Shown here: positions 10,901 through 17,617 of the stretch, one piece after another | Layout of the letters: each line of letters starts with the position of its first letter | Position numbering within the stretch: position 1 is the stretch's first letter | IMG/VR virus record: IMGVR_UViG_3300032213_000610 | Location: 64,001-104,873 of that record | DNA length: 40,873 bases | Strand: one strand, 5' to 3' | Source: a virus | The notes under the pieces: generated by a model | The model's input: only the letters and a program-made list of their open reading frames with translations | Database searches by the model: none | What the model was told of the DNA's origin: nothing | Made by a program: the position numbers and the translations under genes

Positions 10901-12384
10901 GCTGTCTTAATACAGCTTCAGGTGGATATGCATCAGTAGTAGTAGGTGGTTGTATAAACTCTGCTACAAATACAAGAGCTGTAGTTGTAGGTGGTAACTG
11001 TAACAGAGCGTGTGGAGCTTCTTCCTTTGTAGGTGGTGGTGAATTTAATGTGGCTAGTGGAACCTTTTCAACAACAACAGGTGGATATCAAAACACAACA
11101 ACAGGTAATAATGCAACAATTTCAGGTGGATATCAAAACACTGCTTCAGGATTTTGGTCAGCAATTGGTGGCGGTAGTAGCAACGTAGCAACTGTTAATA
11201 GAGCATCAGTAGGTGGTGGTCATGCTAATACAGCCTCTGGTAACTACGCAAGAGTGGGTGGTGGATTTATTAACAATGCAACAGGATACATGTCTGTAAT
11301 AGGCGGTGGATGCCAGAATAATGCAAGTAGTAATGTTGCATTTGTTGGTGGCGGTCAATCTAATACAGCTTCAGGAGCGTGTTCATTCGTAGGAGGTGGA
11401 CAAAACAACTGTGCACCATCTGCATTTTCAACAATTAGTGGTGGTTATAGAAACTGTATTAATGCTAATAGACCACATGCCTTCATCGGTGGTGGATGTT
11501 GTAACCAAACCTTTGGTTTATATGCAGTAGTGGCTGGTGGTCTTAGAAACACTGCTAGTGGATACAATGGTACATTTGTTGGTGGTGGTACACAAAATAC
11601 AGCACAAGGAGATTTATCATTTATTGGAACTGGTTCAAACAACTATACTTCAGCATATGCTGGGGTTATAGTGGGTGGTCTTGGAAACACAGGTAGTGGA
11701 TATGTTTCTTTTATTGGTGGTGGATCTTGTAACAGTATTAACTATGTAAACTTTGGTTTCATTGGTGGTGGTCGTAGCAATACTATGTCTGGATATAGAA
11801 ATACTATTGTTGCTGGTGCTAGTAATGCCATTTGTTCAGGAGCTAATTCTTTCATAGGAGGTGGTTCAAATAATACTATTAGTAGTGGACTTTCATCTAT
11901 CATTGGAGGTTGTGGTAACTCAACTAGTGGTTGTGCATGTAACGTACATGTTATAGGATCAAATATTTCTACAGGATCAGCAGCAAACTACACATATGTA
12001 AATAACCTATGTCAAATTGGTGGTGGTGTATCTGATAGAAGAACTAAGAACACAATCTGTGATACAGGATATGGCTTATGTGATATTGTTAAATTACGTC
12101 CTGTAAGCTATTGTTGGAACCATGATTCAACTAATCATAAGAAATATGGCTTCATTGCTCAAGAAGTACAAGAAGCTATTCCAGATATTGTTAGCTTTAA
12201 CGAGATAGAAAAGGTTGGGATTGATGGAAAAAGAACCATTCTTGGTGAAGGAGATCCAGTGTTACAGTTTGAGAAGGAAGCAATTTACGCTTCATATGTA
12301 AATGCTTTCAAAGAACTAAACGAAAAGAATCAAGTATTGGAAGCACGTATTGCTGCTCTAGAAGAATTGATAAAAGGAAAATAA
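4933..12384 (+). CDS. Giant tail fibre with Gly-rich beta-roll repeats and C-terminal S74 endosialidase-type chaperone
   Basis: 2483 residues. The N-terminal half consists of fibre-type repeats: seven copies of a GYLSSTDWNTFNNK-like unit, GTVTSV...TGSPITTSGT units and SALGYTP units. Residues about 1350-2340 form some 60 repeats of 15-16 residues (FIGGGxxNTASGxxST), resembling YadA-type trimeric beta-rolls. The last 117 residues, from SDRRTKNTI (S2367), match the Peptidase_S74 intramolecular chaperone, with FIAQEVQEAIPD and a terminal coiled coil (NEKNQVLEARIAALEELI). This family trimerises the fibre and then cleaves itself just before that Ser. The protein is unusually rich in Cys. The start follows an A-rich leader and its own promoter. 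It is very likely a host-contact fibre; the receptor is unknown. Confidence 0.9.
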   Translation: MNVTCSAEPCPVILNATCVFYEGNTLVYTGITTNDNLQTALQKIDQKFQDSNLGYIFTNGLEQLAPGQPVMLGGALVKNTTIGGLYNLAFAGTLEASALITTGGTSTDFVKGDGSLDPTSYQPAGNYISNLTGDVLANGPGSVVATLATVFGAPGTYGNSGNVPAITVDSKGRITNVTPTPINYPAQSLSFVGDVDGAGFTGSPVTLTLDTVNTDVYGSNNFLKFAVNGKGLITSATPVSDGDITTALGYVPVNDAIELTINGVAHDLTANRSWSVGTVTSVSITAGTGLNASIINPNTTPSISIVNTAPDQTVVLTGGFGISVTGSYPNFTVTNDYPSLGGTVTNFSAGNLSPLFTTSVTNPTTTPALSFALSSAAANTVLAGPNGGAGAPTYRALVAADIPSLSYISNISTTAPLATTGGLTPTISISQANSTTNGYLSSTDWNTFNNKTSCTGTVTSVAVCSTTTGVAISGSPITTSGSINVDISTASASCTGLLTSTDWNTFDNKQDALGYTPVPDTRQLSINGVGYDLTADRCWSVGTVTSITASAPLTGGTITGSGSVGITQAGAGSDGYLSSADWNTFNSKQVAGNYITDLTGDGTASGPGSVALTLATVNASTGTFGSSTQVPVITVNNKGLVTCVTTDTISGSLEFIGDVTGVGSTGTCTTLTLATVNNDVYTSETLLNIAVNGKGLITSANPTTSGDICSTLGYTPENVANKSTCTSLGVSNTLYPTQLAVKTYVDNATAGGIILQGNWNANTNTPDITGTTTTGWAWRVDVAGTTNLGGITDWQVGDLAVKSATGWVKIDNTENVTSVFGRFGAIVATTGDYLSCQVTECGNLYYTDARVRAAVGHTAPLTYCSTTGVFGITQSNTTTDGYLSATDWNTFNDKQPLIVAGTTSQYYRGDKTFQTLDTSVVTEGTNLYFTDARARAAICASSGVAYNPSTGLITNSCPDQIVSLTGGGTTSITGTYPNFTITSSDCFSGTVTCVAVSGTNIGVTGSPITSAGTIGLSLSGANVCSALGYTPYNATNPAGYTTCVGTVTSVASCTSTTGVLLSGSPITTSGTLGIDISTASATCTGLLTSSDWNTFNSKTSCLGTVTNVATSTSTTGVLLSGSPVTSSGTLGINISTASSVCTGLLTSADWNTFNNKTSCLGTVTSVGLTSATTGVTIGSSPVTTSGNITLNIATASATCTGLLTAADFNNFNSHTSCTGTVTCVAATGTNIGVTGSPITTSGTLAISLSGANVCSALGFTPYNATNPNGYTTCVGTVTSVGIVATNINVCASPVTTSGNICLNLTAANVCSALGYSPAPTSSVIMVAGGGTNSTIRCGVGNTASLGLSAALAGQNNTASGYRAVVVGGLSNTALGGNSFIGGGLFHSASAPESTISGGYCNISSGVASSIVGGRNNTASGACSFIGGGCLNISSNSNTTVGGGWANCATGIYATVGGGRNNRANNSYSTVSGGYAGAASGEFSFLGGGFGNTAQGNCSFVGGGQSNTVTTQWSTLGGGVNNTISGNRGFLGGGSTNTVSGSYFATVVGGNSNTASGYGSFIGGGSSNTASGCRAVVSGGQTNNASGNCSTVGGGVNNNAGGCCSTVSGGANNLGTGPVATIGGGRGNNTASATYATIGGGYANLSCGYTSTVSGGYVNCATGQESFIGGGRNNAATGTRSTVGGGWGNTASAYVGTVGGGCNNRATFFWSTVGGGLNNLSSGDASVIAGGVNNTSSAYHSTVSGGNNNTANFRHSSVGGGLNNLASNCGSRVGGGIANTASGPWSNVGGGLSNTTPFNYATIAGGIGNTTCSNYGAISGGYYNCTGYVGFVGGGDGNKAMGNYAAIAGGYCNCASGACSFIGGGGTIGAGGNVASGAWAVIGGGCANTACGTFATITGGQGNFAPGVRSFIGGGFSNTASGTYAVVAGGQSNQATGIRNFVGGGQGNRACGSYFTTVSGGYGNSASGYASTINGGIRNTASGCLAFVGGGCLNTASGGYASVVVGGCINSATNTRAVVVGGNCNRACGASSFVGGGEFNVASGTFSTTTGGYQNTTTGNNATISGGYQNTASGFWSAIGGGSSNVATVNRASVGGGHANTASGNYARVGGGFINNATGYMSVIGGGCQNNASSNVAFVGGGQSNTASGACSFVGGGQNNCAPSAFSTISGGYRNCINANRPHAFIGGGCCNQTFGLYAVVAGGLRNTASGYNGTFVGGGTQNTAQGDLSFIGTGSNNYTSAYAGVIVGGLGNTGSGYVSFIGGGSCNSINYVNFGFIGGGRSNTMSGYRNTIVAGASNAICSGANSFIGGGSNNTISSGLSSIIGGCGNSTSGCACNVHVIGSNISTGSAANYTYVNNLCQIGGGVSDRRTKNTICDTGYGLCDIVKLRPVSYCWNHDSTNHKKYGFIAQEVQEAIPDIVSFNEIEKVGIDGKRTILGEGDPVLQFEKEAIYASYVNAFKELNEKNQVLEARIAALEELIKGK
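6235..8890 (+). repeat. Degenerate fibre shaft repeats (WNTFN and TGSPITTSG units)
   Basis: Inside the giant fibre gene, the unit ending in DWNTFN plus an Asn/Ser-Lys pair recurs about seven times (first near 6263, last as ADFNNFN near 8550). It alternates with blocks that read GTVTSV, then TGV-SGSPITTSG, then ISTASATCTGLL. Two longer blocks reading SLSGANVCSALGYTPYNATNP occur near 7980 and again near 8670. The copies differ at the DNA level, so this is old duplication with divergence rather than a recent tandem expansion. It encodes a beta-rich shaft. Confidence 0.75.
8986..11955 (+). repeat. About 60 tandem 45-48 nt repeats encoding a Gly-rich beta-roll
   Basis: I count roughly 60-64 units with consensus (S/F)-x-(V/I)-(G/S)-G-G-x-x-N-x-(A)-(S/T)-G, nearly all 15-16 residues long. 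GGA/GGT glycine codons and AAT/AAC-ACA/ACT codons dominate, so the DNA itself is a degenerate 45-48 bp tandem repeat. Small insertions occur, for example around the GGGGTIGAGG segment near 10520. Such an array can gain or lose units in frame by recombination and so change fibre length. The pattern resembles trimeric autotransporter head repeats. Confidence 0.85.
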
Positions 12385-12385
12385 T

Positions 12386-12874
12386 ATGTCTAACTTAGGA
12401 ACGTTTACAAGAACCAATAACAATCCTGATGTAATAAATCTTACATTACCAAACACAGGTCAAGATGGACAGCAGGGTATAAATGCACAATACAACATTT
12501 TTGAGAATAGATTCTATGGAGGAGATGTGTATATTCACTATAAAACTAACATTCCTTTTGGTGGTTGGAGTATGCATAATATAGAAGCTGTAGGATACAA
12601 CTATGGTAGAACTCAACCTATTAGATGTAACTGGGTGTTTCATGTATCTTATGGTAATGGGTTTTATCAAACAGAATTAAGTAATATATATTCAGGATTA
12701 GCTGCTAATAGATTATATAATTCAGGAGATGGTTATGTTGTATTTGTAGCAAGTTCTAATACAATGTATTACGCAGGATGGAGTATTAACGCATATAGCT
12801 TAAATCCAACAGGACCTTTTGATGTAAGTATACTTGCTGTAGCTCAATCAAGTAGTAACGCAAATGTTTATTAA
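12386..12874 (+). CDS. Small fibre-associated protein, paralogue 1 of 3
   Basis: 162 residues, starting 2 nt after the giant fibre stop. It is rich in Tyr, Asn, Gly and Trp and lacks a signal peptide or membrane segment. It shares a core with the next two genes: an IEAVGYNYG motif (about residue 68), then PIRCNWVFHVSYG, an SGDGYVVFVAS strand, YYAGWSINAYS and a C-terminal NVY. The all-beta aromatic composition and the position directly after an S74 fibre suggest a fibre tip, receptor-binding domain or fibre accessory protein. No recognised domain; function inferred from context. Confidence 0.65.
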   Translation: MSNLGTFTRTNNNPDVINLTLPNTGQDGQQGINAQYNIFENRFYGGDVYIHYKTNIPFGGWSMHNIEAVGYNYGRTQPIRCNWVFHVSYGNGFYQTELSNIYSGLAANRLYNSGDGYVVFVASSNTMYYAGWSINAYSLNPTGPFDVSILAVAQSSSNANVY

Positions 12875-13303
12875 ATGCCAGTAAAATCAAACGCACCATT
12901 AAGTATTGGACCAGGCTTTCAACAGCGTGGTATAGCTAGTTATTGGGACTTTGGTTATTATGGTGAATATGTCCATATAAAAACAACTATAGCTCAACAG
13001 ACTTATATCATGCCAATGATTGAGTTAATTGGATATAACTATGGTGTAGCTGCTCCTATTAGAATGGCATTTGTAGTGTATACATATTCTTATTTAATAT
13101 CTGGATGGGAAAACGCATATAGTGGTGTAACAGGAAGTAGCGTATATATATCTGGAGATGGGTACATATGTTTAAGAGTGTACGCTGGTAGTATGTATTT
13201 TTGTGGGTTTTCTATGGACGCTTATTCTGTAGCAGGAAACGGTGCTCAGGTTGAGATTGGTGTATTAGCAATGGCAAATGGTGGTTCAGGTAACATTTAT
13301 TAA
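12875..13303 (+). CDS. Small fibre-associated protein, paralogue 2 of 3
   Basis: 142 residues, with the start ATG directly abutting the stop of paralogue 1. The common core is clear: MIELIGYNYGVAAPIR, then a hydrophobic strand, SGDGYICLRVYAG, YFCGFSMDAYS and a terminal NIY. It is shorter than its neighbours at the N-terminus, where it opens with GPGFQQRGIASYWDFGYYG followed by EYVHIKTTI. Conservation of the GYNY and SGDGY strands, with divergence between them, suggests a stable beta scaffold with variable loops. Likely the same structural role as the adjacent paralogues; unknown family. Confidence 0.65.
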   Translation: MPVKSNAPLSIGPGFQQRGIASYWDFGYYGEYVHIKTTIAQQTYIMPMIELIGYNYGVAAPIRMAFVVYTYSYLISGWENAYSGVTGSSVYISGDGYICLRVYAGSMYFCGFSMDAYSVAGNGAQVEIGVLAMANGGSGNIY

Positions 13304-13305
13304 TT

Positions 13306-13776
13306 ATGAGAGTACAAAATTTAAATATATTACAGAACACAAATAGCTATGATGGAACCTTTATGCAATATAAAGGATTCTTTAAGTTCAACAGCTACGA
13401 TTGGAGTTCGAACTACCTTCACATGAAGACAAACATTAATACTGTTAACATGTGGATGATTGAAGCTGTAGGGTATAACTACTGTTATTATACAAAGATA
13501 AGAAGCACTTGGACCTTTCACTGGGATGGTGGAAATTTATACAATCGATCTTACAATCGTCTTGGAGGAGATAGTGGATGTAACCCAACAAATATATATA
13601 TGTCTAGTGATGGATATGTTGTGATAGTTGGGTATAGTGCATGTTGGGGATATTGTGGATTTATGTTAAATGGATACAATACAGCAGATATATATAATCA
13701 ATCTGGATTGAGTAATGATAGAACACCTCAGGTAACAGCATATGCTTTTTCAGGAGGTAATTCACCAATATATTAA
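13306..13776 (+). CDS. Small fibre-associated protein, paralogue 3 of 3
   Basis: 156 residues, 2 nt after paralogue 2. The core motifs are retained: YLHMKTNIN, MIEAVGYNYCYYTKIRSTW, SSDGYVVIVGYS, YCGFMLNGYN and a terminal PIY. The N-terminus (NILQNTNSYDGTFMQYKGFF) parallels the FENRFYGG stretch of paralogue 1. It is unusually rich in Trp and Tyr, as carbohydrate-contacting surfaces often are. The third copy of a tandem triplication just downstream of the giant fibre, so probably a tip or receptor-binding component. Function is inference. Confidence 0.65.
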   Translation: MRVQNLNILQNTNSYDGTFMQYKGFFKFNSYDWSSNYLHMKTNINTVNMWMIEAVGYNYCYYTKIRSTWTFHWDGGNLYNRSYNRLGGDSGCNPTNIYMSSDGYVVIVGYSACWGYCGFMLNGYNTADIYNQSGLSNDRTPQVTAYAFSGGNSPIY

Positions 13777-13786
13777 AATCAATAAT

Positions 13787-14065
13787 ATGAATAACAAACG
13801 TTACAGAGATTTACAAGGAAACGTTCACTTAATGTGGCAAGGAGAACCTGACCCTACATGGGTGGAAGTTGAGGTTCCTGAAAACCTTCTTCCTGATCCT
13901 AATTTTGTTCCCCCTTATGGTGCAAGAAGACACAACTCTTATCCAGATGTGAAAGAACAATTGGATATGCTTTGGCATGAGATTAATAGTAATGGTAGTA
14001 TTTCAGCCAATGGTGATTGGTTTAATGCTATCAAAGAAGTAAAAGACACACATCCTAAACCTTAA
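13787..14065 (+). CDS. Small tail-region protein with YPDVKEQLDMLWHE motif
   Basis: 92 residues using the ATG at 13787, which follows an A-rich stretch after the previous stop. A longer frame starting at 13742 would overlap the preceding gene by 35 nt and is less likely. The motif YPDVKEQLDMLWHEI, then WFNAIKEVKDTHPKP, is typical of small proteins encoded next to tail fibre genes in many tailed phages (XkdW/tail-fibre-assembly-like neighbours), where the C-terminus reads AI..VK...PKP. The N-terminal half (GNVHLMWQGEPDPTWVEVEV) resembles a small beta unit. A structural or assembly role is likely; exact function unknown. Confidence 0.6.
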   Translation: MNNKRYRDLQGNVHLMWQGEPDPTWVEVEVPENLLPDPNFVPPYGARRHNSYPDVKEQLDMLWHEINSNGSISANGDWFNAIKEVKDTHPKP

Positions 14066-14089
14066 TTTAAATATAAAAAAACAAGTAAT

Positions 14090-14440
14090 ATGTTACTAGC
14101 AAAAATTAGCCCAGCAGCTAAACAAATCGTACAAACCAGTCCTTTTGAATCAAGTGAAGTGACTGCTGAATATATGTCAGCATTAGCACGTCCTTATGCA
14201 TTAGGTGCATCAAAGGTTAACTTTGAAGTGGTATTTGGTAATTTAGTAGAATCACCTAAGCCTGGTTCTGAAGAATTAGTTCAACAATTTGTAAGAGTTA
14301 CAAACTCTCAAGTTGAATTAGTAGGTGAAGAACTAGCTTCTTGGGGCACTGATGATTCAGTTGTTCTTGATGCGATTGCTGCTAAATTAGGTACATCAGT
14401 TGTATCAACTTTAGTAGTTAATGAGCAGTTTGGATTCTAA
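14090..14440 (+). CDS. Small protein of unknown function at the end of the fibre operon
   Basis: 116 residues, start preceded by AAAAAAACAAGTA, a typical A-rich initiation region here. Predicted mixed alpha/beta with AEYMSALARPYALGASKVNF and VFGNLVESPKPGSEELVQQF segments and a C-terminal LVVNEQFGF. No membrane segment, cysteine or catalytic motif. It is the last gene before the promoter at 14448-14479 and so closes the fibre transcription unit. I do not recognise the family. A small virion component is plausible from position alone. Confidence 0.55.
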   Translation: MLLAKISPAAKQIVQTSPFESSEVTAEYMSALARPYALGASKVNFEVVFGNLVESPKPGSEELVQQFVRVTNSQVELVGEELASWGTDDSVVLDAIAAKLGTSVVSTLVVNEQFGF

Positions 14441-14447
14441 AAATTAA

Positions 14448-14479
14448 TTTGGTTTTCTCGTATAGATGACATATCTTTG
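14448..14479 (+). promoter_or_regulatory. Bacteroidota-type promoter of the glycosylation/sulfation cassette
   Basis: TTTG at 14448-14451, a 20-nt spacer and TATCTTTG at 14472-14479 match the Bacteroidota -33/-7 signature. The first gene of the cassette starts at 14496, leaving a very short leader. The -7 box is identical to those at 20997 and 26212, which suggests shared regulation. Confidence 0.7.
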
Positions 14480-14495
14480 CAGATAAACCAACATT

Positions 14496-15371
14496 ATGAA
14501 CATCATTTTCCAGATCAATGGGGGTATTGGTAAATGTATTCTTGCTACATCAATGTGCGAGGTTATACATCACCAATACCCTGATGATCAACTGATTGTA
14601 GTTAGTGGCTACCCTGAGGTGTTCTTGAACAACCCTTATGTTCACAGATCATTTGCTTTTGGTCAAGCTACTTATTTCTATCAGGATTATATAGAGAATA
14701 AGGAATTTGCTGTGTTTGCACACGATCCTTACGTGGATACGCACTACATTAGACAGAACGAACACCTTAGTCATACATGGACCAGGATGTTTGGTTTACC
14801 TGCTCCTGAGAATATAAAGCCACAAATCTACCTTACAGATAGAGAACGTCAGTTCTTTAGTAGTAAGTTTACTTCTGATAAGCCTGTATTTATAATGCAA
14901 ACTAATGGAGGTGCTGCAGGACAAGAACTTAAATACTCATGGGCTAGAGACATTCCAGCTAACACAGTGTTGAATGTTATAGAGGAATTCAGAAAGGATT
15001 ACAACATTGTTCACATAAGAAGGGAAGACCAAACAGCTTTCCCTGGAACAATCCCTGTAACAGATAACTTTAGAGCTTTGGCTGTATTGATAGAGCTAAG
15101 TGAGAAGAGATTGTTTATGGACAGTTTTGCACAACATGCAGCAGCTGGACTGGATAAACCTTCTACAGTGCTATGGATAGCTAACAGTCCTGTGGTATTT
15201 GGCTATGATATACATGATAATATCCTAGCTAACCCACACACAAAGAAACCTGAACTACGTAATGCATATTTTCAGAAGTTTGATATTGCAGGGAATCTAT
15301 TAGAGTTTCCTTACAATATGGAACATGATATATTCAACGTTGACAAAATAATCGCTTCTCTGAAAGCATAA
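14496..15371 (+). CDS. GT9-like (heptosyltransferase-type) glycosyltransferase
   Basis: 291 residues. The N-terminus INGGIGKCILATSMCEVIHH matches the glycine-rich loop of GT-B family 9 enzymes (usually GGLGD...ATP). The C-terminal half carries RLFMDSFAQHAAAGLDKPST followed by VLWIANSPVVFGY, corresponding to the donor-site D-x-x-x-H-x-A-A-A-L-x-x-P pattern of this family. GT9 members transfer heptose or related sugars to lipopolysaccharide core or other glycans. There is no signal peptide or membrane segment, so it should act in the cytoplasm. First gene of a tightly packed cassette and 6 nt before the sulfotransferase. The donor sugar and acceptor cannot be read from sequence. Confidence 0.75.
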   Translation: MNIIFQINGGIGKCILATSMCEVIHHQYPDDQLIVVSGYPEVFLNNPYVHRSFAFGQATYFYQDYIENKEFAVFAHDPYVDTHYIRQNEHLSHTWTRMFGLPAPENIKPQIYLTDRERQFFSSKFTSDKPVFIMQTNGGAAGQELKYSWARDIPANTVLNVIEEFRKDYNIVHIRREDQTAFPGTIPVTDNFRALAVLIELSEKRLFMDSFAQHAAAGLDKPSTVLWIANSPVVFGYDIHDNILANPHTKKPELRNAYFQKFDIAGNLLEFPYNMEHDIFNVDKIIASLKA

Positions 15372-15377
15372 CTACAT

Positions 15378-16196
15378 ATGGATAAAATATTCTATCAAAG
15401 CTCCTTGCCTAGATCTGGAAGTACATTGTTGCAAAACATCTTGGCTCAAAACCCTGATATATATGCAACCCCTACAAGCGGTGTTCTTGAACTCATATTT
15501 GGAGCAAGAGCAAACTACACAACTAACCCAGAGTTCAAAGCACAAGATGCTGAACTAATGAAGAAGGGTTGGCAAGCTTTTGCTAAAGCTGGTATGGACG
15601 CTTTCTACAATGCTATTACAGATAAGAAATATGTTGTAGATAAGAGTAGAGGATGGGGCATACATTATGACTTCCTAAACTTTGTACAGGGAGAACCAAA
15701 GATTATATGCATGGTGAGAGATCCGCGTGATATCTTTGCTTCTATGGAGAACAACTTTAGAAAGCATCCAGAGAAACAATCTGATATATTAGATTGGTCT
15801 AAAGGTCAAGGAACAACAGTTCCTAAGAGAATAGACATCTGGGCACAGAGTCCTCCTGTAGGTCTGGCTTTTGAAAGACTCTCTGAGATATTTAGAATGG
15901 GTATAGATAGCAAGATGTTGTTTGTAAGGTTTGAAGACTTATGTCTCTATCCTGATACAGAGATGATTAGGATATATGAATACCTTGGTATCCCTCACTA
16001 CAAACACGACTTTGATCATATTGAACAAGTTACTAAAGAGGATGATGAAGTGTATGGTACATTTGGTGACCACACTATTAGAACCAAGCTTGAACCTGTT
16101 CCTTCTAGAGCTAAGCAACTATTAGGTAAGGATGTGACAGATTGGATTTATACTAACTACGAATGGTTCTATAAAACATTTAGATATACAAAATGA
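15378..16196 (+). CDS. PAPS-dependent sulfotransferase
   Basis: 272 residues. The N-terminal SLPRSGSTLLQN (residues 9-20) is the 5'-phosphosulfate-binding loop of the sulfotransferase family, and ICMVRDPRDIFASMENN (about residues 111-127) is the 3'-phosphate-binding motif. Both PAPS-contact regions are intact and the length is normal. Such enzymes move sulfate from PAPS to hydroxyl groups of sugars, or more rarely to other acceptors. The gene overlaps the next by 4 nt (ATGA) and shares a cassette with an APS kinase, so donor synthesis and use look linked. Acceptor unknown; a glycan on the virion or host envelope is the leading guess given neighbouring glycosyltransferases. Confidence 0.85.
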   Translation: MDKIFYQSSLPRSGSTLLQNILAQNPDIYATPTSGVLELIFGARANYTTNPEFKAQDAELMKKGWQAFAKAGMDAFYNAITDKKYVVDKSRGWGIHYDFLNFVQGEPKIICMVRDPRDIFASMENNFRKHPEKQSDILDWSKGQGTTVPKRIDIWAQSPPVGLAFERLSEIFRMGIDSKMLFVRFEDLCLYPDTEMIRIYEYLGIPHYKHDFDHIEQVTKEDDEVYGTFGDHTIRTKLEPVPSRAKQLLGKDVTDWIYTNYEWFYKTFRYTK

Positions 16197-16804
16197 TAAA
16201 CTCATTCTTTGATAAGATATTTTACATCAATCTAAAAAGAGATGTAGAAAGGAATGATTACATGATTAATCAATTCAAAGAGTTTGGTATAACTAATTAT
16301 GAAAGGTTTGAAGCTATAGAATGTACACAGGTGCCTGACAAACATATATGGAGAAACTTTAACAAACAGGATGATAAGTATATTAAAGGATCTGTTGGAT
16401 GTAGAGAATCTCATGTAGGTGTATTAAAGCTTGCTAAAGAAAGAGACTATAAGTTTGTAATGATTCTTGAAGATGATGTAAAGATACTTACAGACCTAAG
16501 TGGTATATTAAAAGAGAATAACCTTCAAATAGGTATGGCTGACATGCTTTATTTTGGAGGAATGGTAGAAACTCGATACAGAGGACAAGTTGTTGGAGCT
16601 TATGCTTATGCTGTTAGGAACACATTATTTGATGATATATTAAATATGGCTGTTCCTTCTGGTATGGAGATAGATAACTTCTATGCTAAGGTTATACAAC
16701 ACATGAGCTATAATAATAACATAACTGGTAGATATAACGCACTTATGTTACGACCAGCAAACACAATAATAGTAAATCAAACATTTAATTCAAATATACG
16801 ATAA
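16193..16804 (+). CDS. GT25-like glycosyltransferase
   Basis: 203 residues. FDKIFYINLKRDVERNDYM (from residue 6) is the N-terminal signature of glycosyltransferase family 25. GSVGCRESHVGVLKLAKER followed by FVMILEDDVKI contains the conserved CxxSH-type helix and the EDDV acidic motif. Family members add galactose or similar sugars in LPS/LOS synthesis. The protein is at the shorter end for the family and has no membrane anchor. Overlaps the sulfotransferase by 4 nt and the APS kinase by 1 nt, indicating translational coupling. Likely part of the same glycan-building route; the substrate is not deducible. Confidence 0.8.
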   Translation: MINSFFDKIFYINLKRDVERNDYMINQFKEFGITNYERFEAIECTQVPDKHIWRNFNKQDDKYIKGSVGCRESHVGVLKLAKERDYKFVMILEDDVKILTDLSGILKENNLQIGMADMLYFGGMVETRYRGQVVGAYAYAVRNTLFDDILNMAVPSGMEIDNFYAKVIQHMSYNNNITGRYNALMLRPANTIIVNQTFNSNIR

Positions 16805-17256
16805 TGATAGTAGTACTATTTGGACAGCCTCACTCAGGCAAAACTACATTAGCCCATAAGCTAGAAATTGAAGAACTATATGACTATCATATAGACGGAG
16901 ATCAGCTGAGAACTATGTTTAAGAATAAAAACTATAGTAAAGAAGGTAGAATAAACAACCTTAATAGAGCTAGTGACATTGCTACATTCCTACATTACAA
17001 CGGTAATGATGTGATAATGTCTGTAGTGTATCCTTACAAAGAAGCTAGAGACTATTTAAATAGCCTGGTTCCTGATGTACTCTGGGTGTATCTACATTAT
17101 AAAGAGGAAAGAGGAAGAGAAGAGTTCCATGTAAAGGACTTTGAATTCCCCTACCTAGAAGAGAAAGTGTTACAACTAAATACATCAAACCTATCAATTG
17201 AAGACTGCGTTACTAAAATTCAAAACTACATAAATGAAAATTCTAGCAAAGGGTAA
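16804..17256 (+). CDS. cysC: Adenylylsulfate (APS) kinase
   Basis: 150 residues. P-loop GQPHSGKTTLAHKL at residues 7-20, then HIDGDQLRTMF (the DGDxLR APS kinase signature), YSKEGRINNLNRASDIA and VVYPYKEARDYL, matching the expected order for CysC. The enzyme phosphorylates APS to PAPS, the sulfate donor required by the sulfotransferase two genes upstream. It is shorter than cellular CysC (about 200 residues) but keeps all recognisable motifs. The start overlaps the previous stop (TAATG), and the 3' end overlaps the next frame by 23 nt. A generic small P-loop kinase is the alternative, but context favours APS kinase. Confidence 0.82.
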   Translation: MIVVLFGQPHSGKTTLAHKLEIEELYDYHIDGDQLRTMFKNKNYSKEGRINNLNRASDIATFLHYNGNDVIMSVVYPYKEARDYLNSLVPDVLWVYLHYKEERGREEFHVKDFEFPYLEEKVLQLNTSNLSIEDCVTKIQNYINENSSKG

Positions 17257-17617
17257 TGGTAATGGAAGTGGACATGCAATGTTCATTGGTAGATGGCAAC
17301 CATGGCACAAAGGTCATAGGTGGTTAATAGACCAAGCATTAAATGAAGGAAAGAATGTACTTCTCTGTATAAGAGATGTTCCTACAGATGAGAAGAATCC
17401 TTGGTCTGCTATTCAGGTGATGATGAATCTAACAGAAGAATTAATAGATCTTATTGAGGAAGGAAGAGTGAGACTCATGATTATACCTGATATTGAATCT
17501 ATTAATATTGGTAGGGGTATTGGTTACGATGTTATAGAACACACACCTCCCCAAGATATACACGATATATCTGCTACACAAATTAGAGAACAAATGAAAG
17601 CTGAAGGTAAGCTCTAA
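17234..17617 (+). CDS. HIGH-type nucleotidyltransferase (cytidylyltransferase/NadM-like)
   Basis: 127 residues. MFIGRWQPWHKGHRWLIDQA carries the (H/T)xGH-type nucleotide-binding motif. IRDVPTDEKNPWSA resembles the loop that follows in NMN-adenylyltransferase-like proteins, and ISATQIREQM near the C-terminus is the ISxTxxR motif. These enzymes transfer a nucleotidyl group from an NTP. Gene order (APS kinase, this, DUF2061) raises the possibility that it makes APS (an ATP sulfurylase-like role) or an activated sugar or NAD precursor; none is proven. An alternative ATG at 17279 would remove the 23-nt overlap with the APS kinase but leave only three residues before the GRWQP motif. Confidence 0.7.
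   Translation: MKILAKGNGNGSGHAMFIGRWQPWHKGHRWLIDQALNEGKNVLLCIRDVPTDEKNPWSAIQVMMNLTEELIDLIEEGRVRLMIIPDIESINIGRGIGYDVIEHTPPQDIHDISATQIREQMKAEGKL

Noticed and set aside
5580-11642. Several antisense ORFs inside the giant fibre gene (for example 8049-8531, 8739-9116) and a + strand ORF at 10433-10756
   Set aside because: They are by-products of the repetitive Gly/Thr/Asn codons of the fibre. Their translations are low-complexity Pro/Val/Leu strings with no start context or motifs.
12386-13776. Diversity-generating retroelement acting on the three paralogues
   Set aside because: No reverse transcriptase gene or template repeat is visible in the window, and the paralogues differ throughout rather than at adenine positions only.
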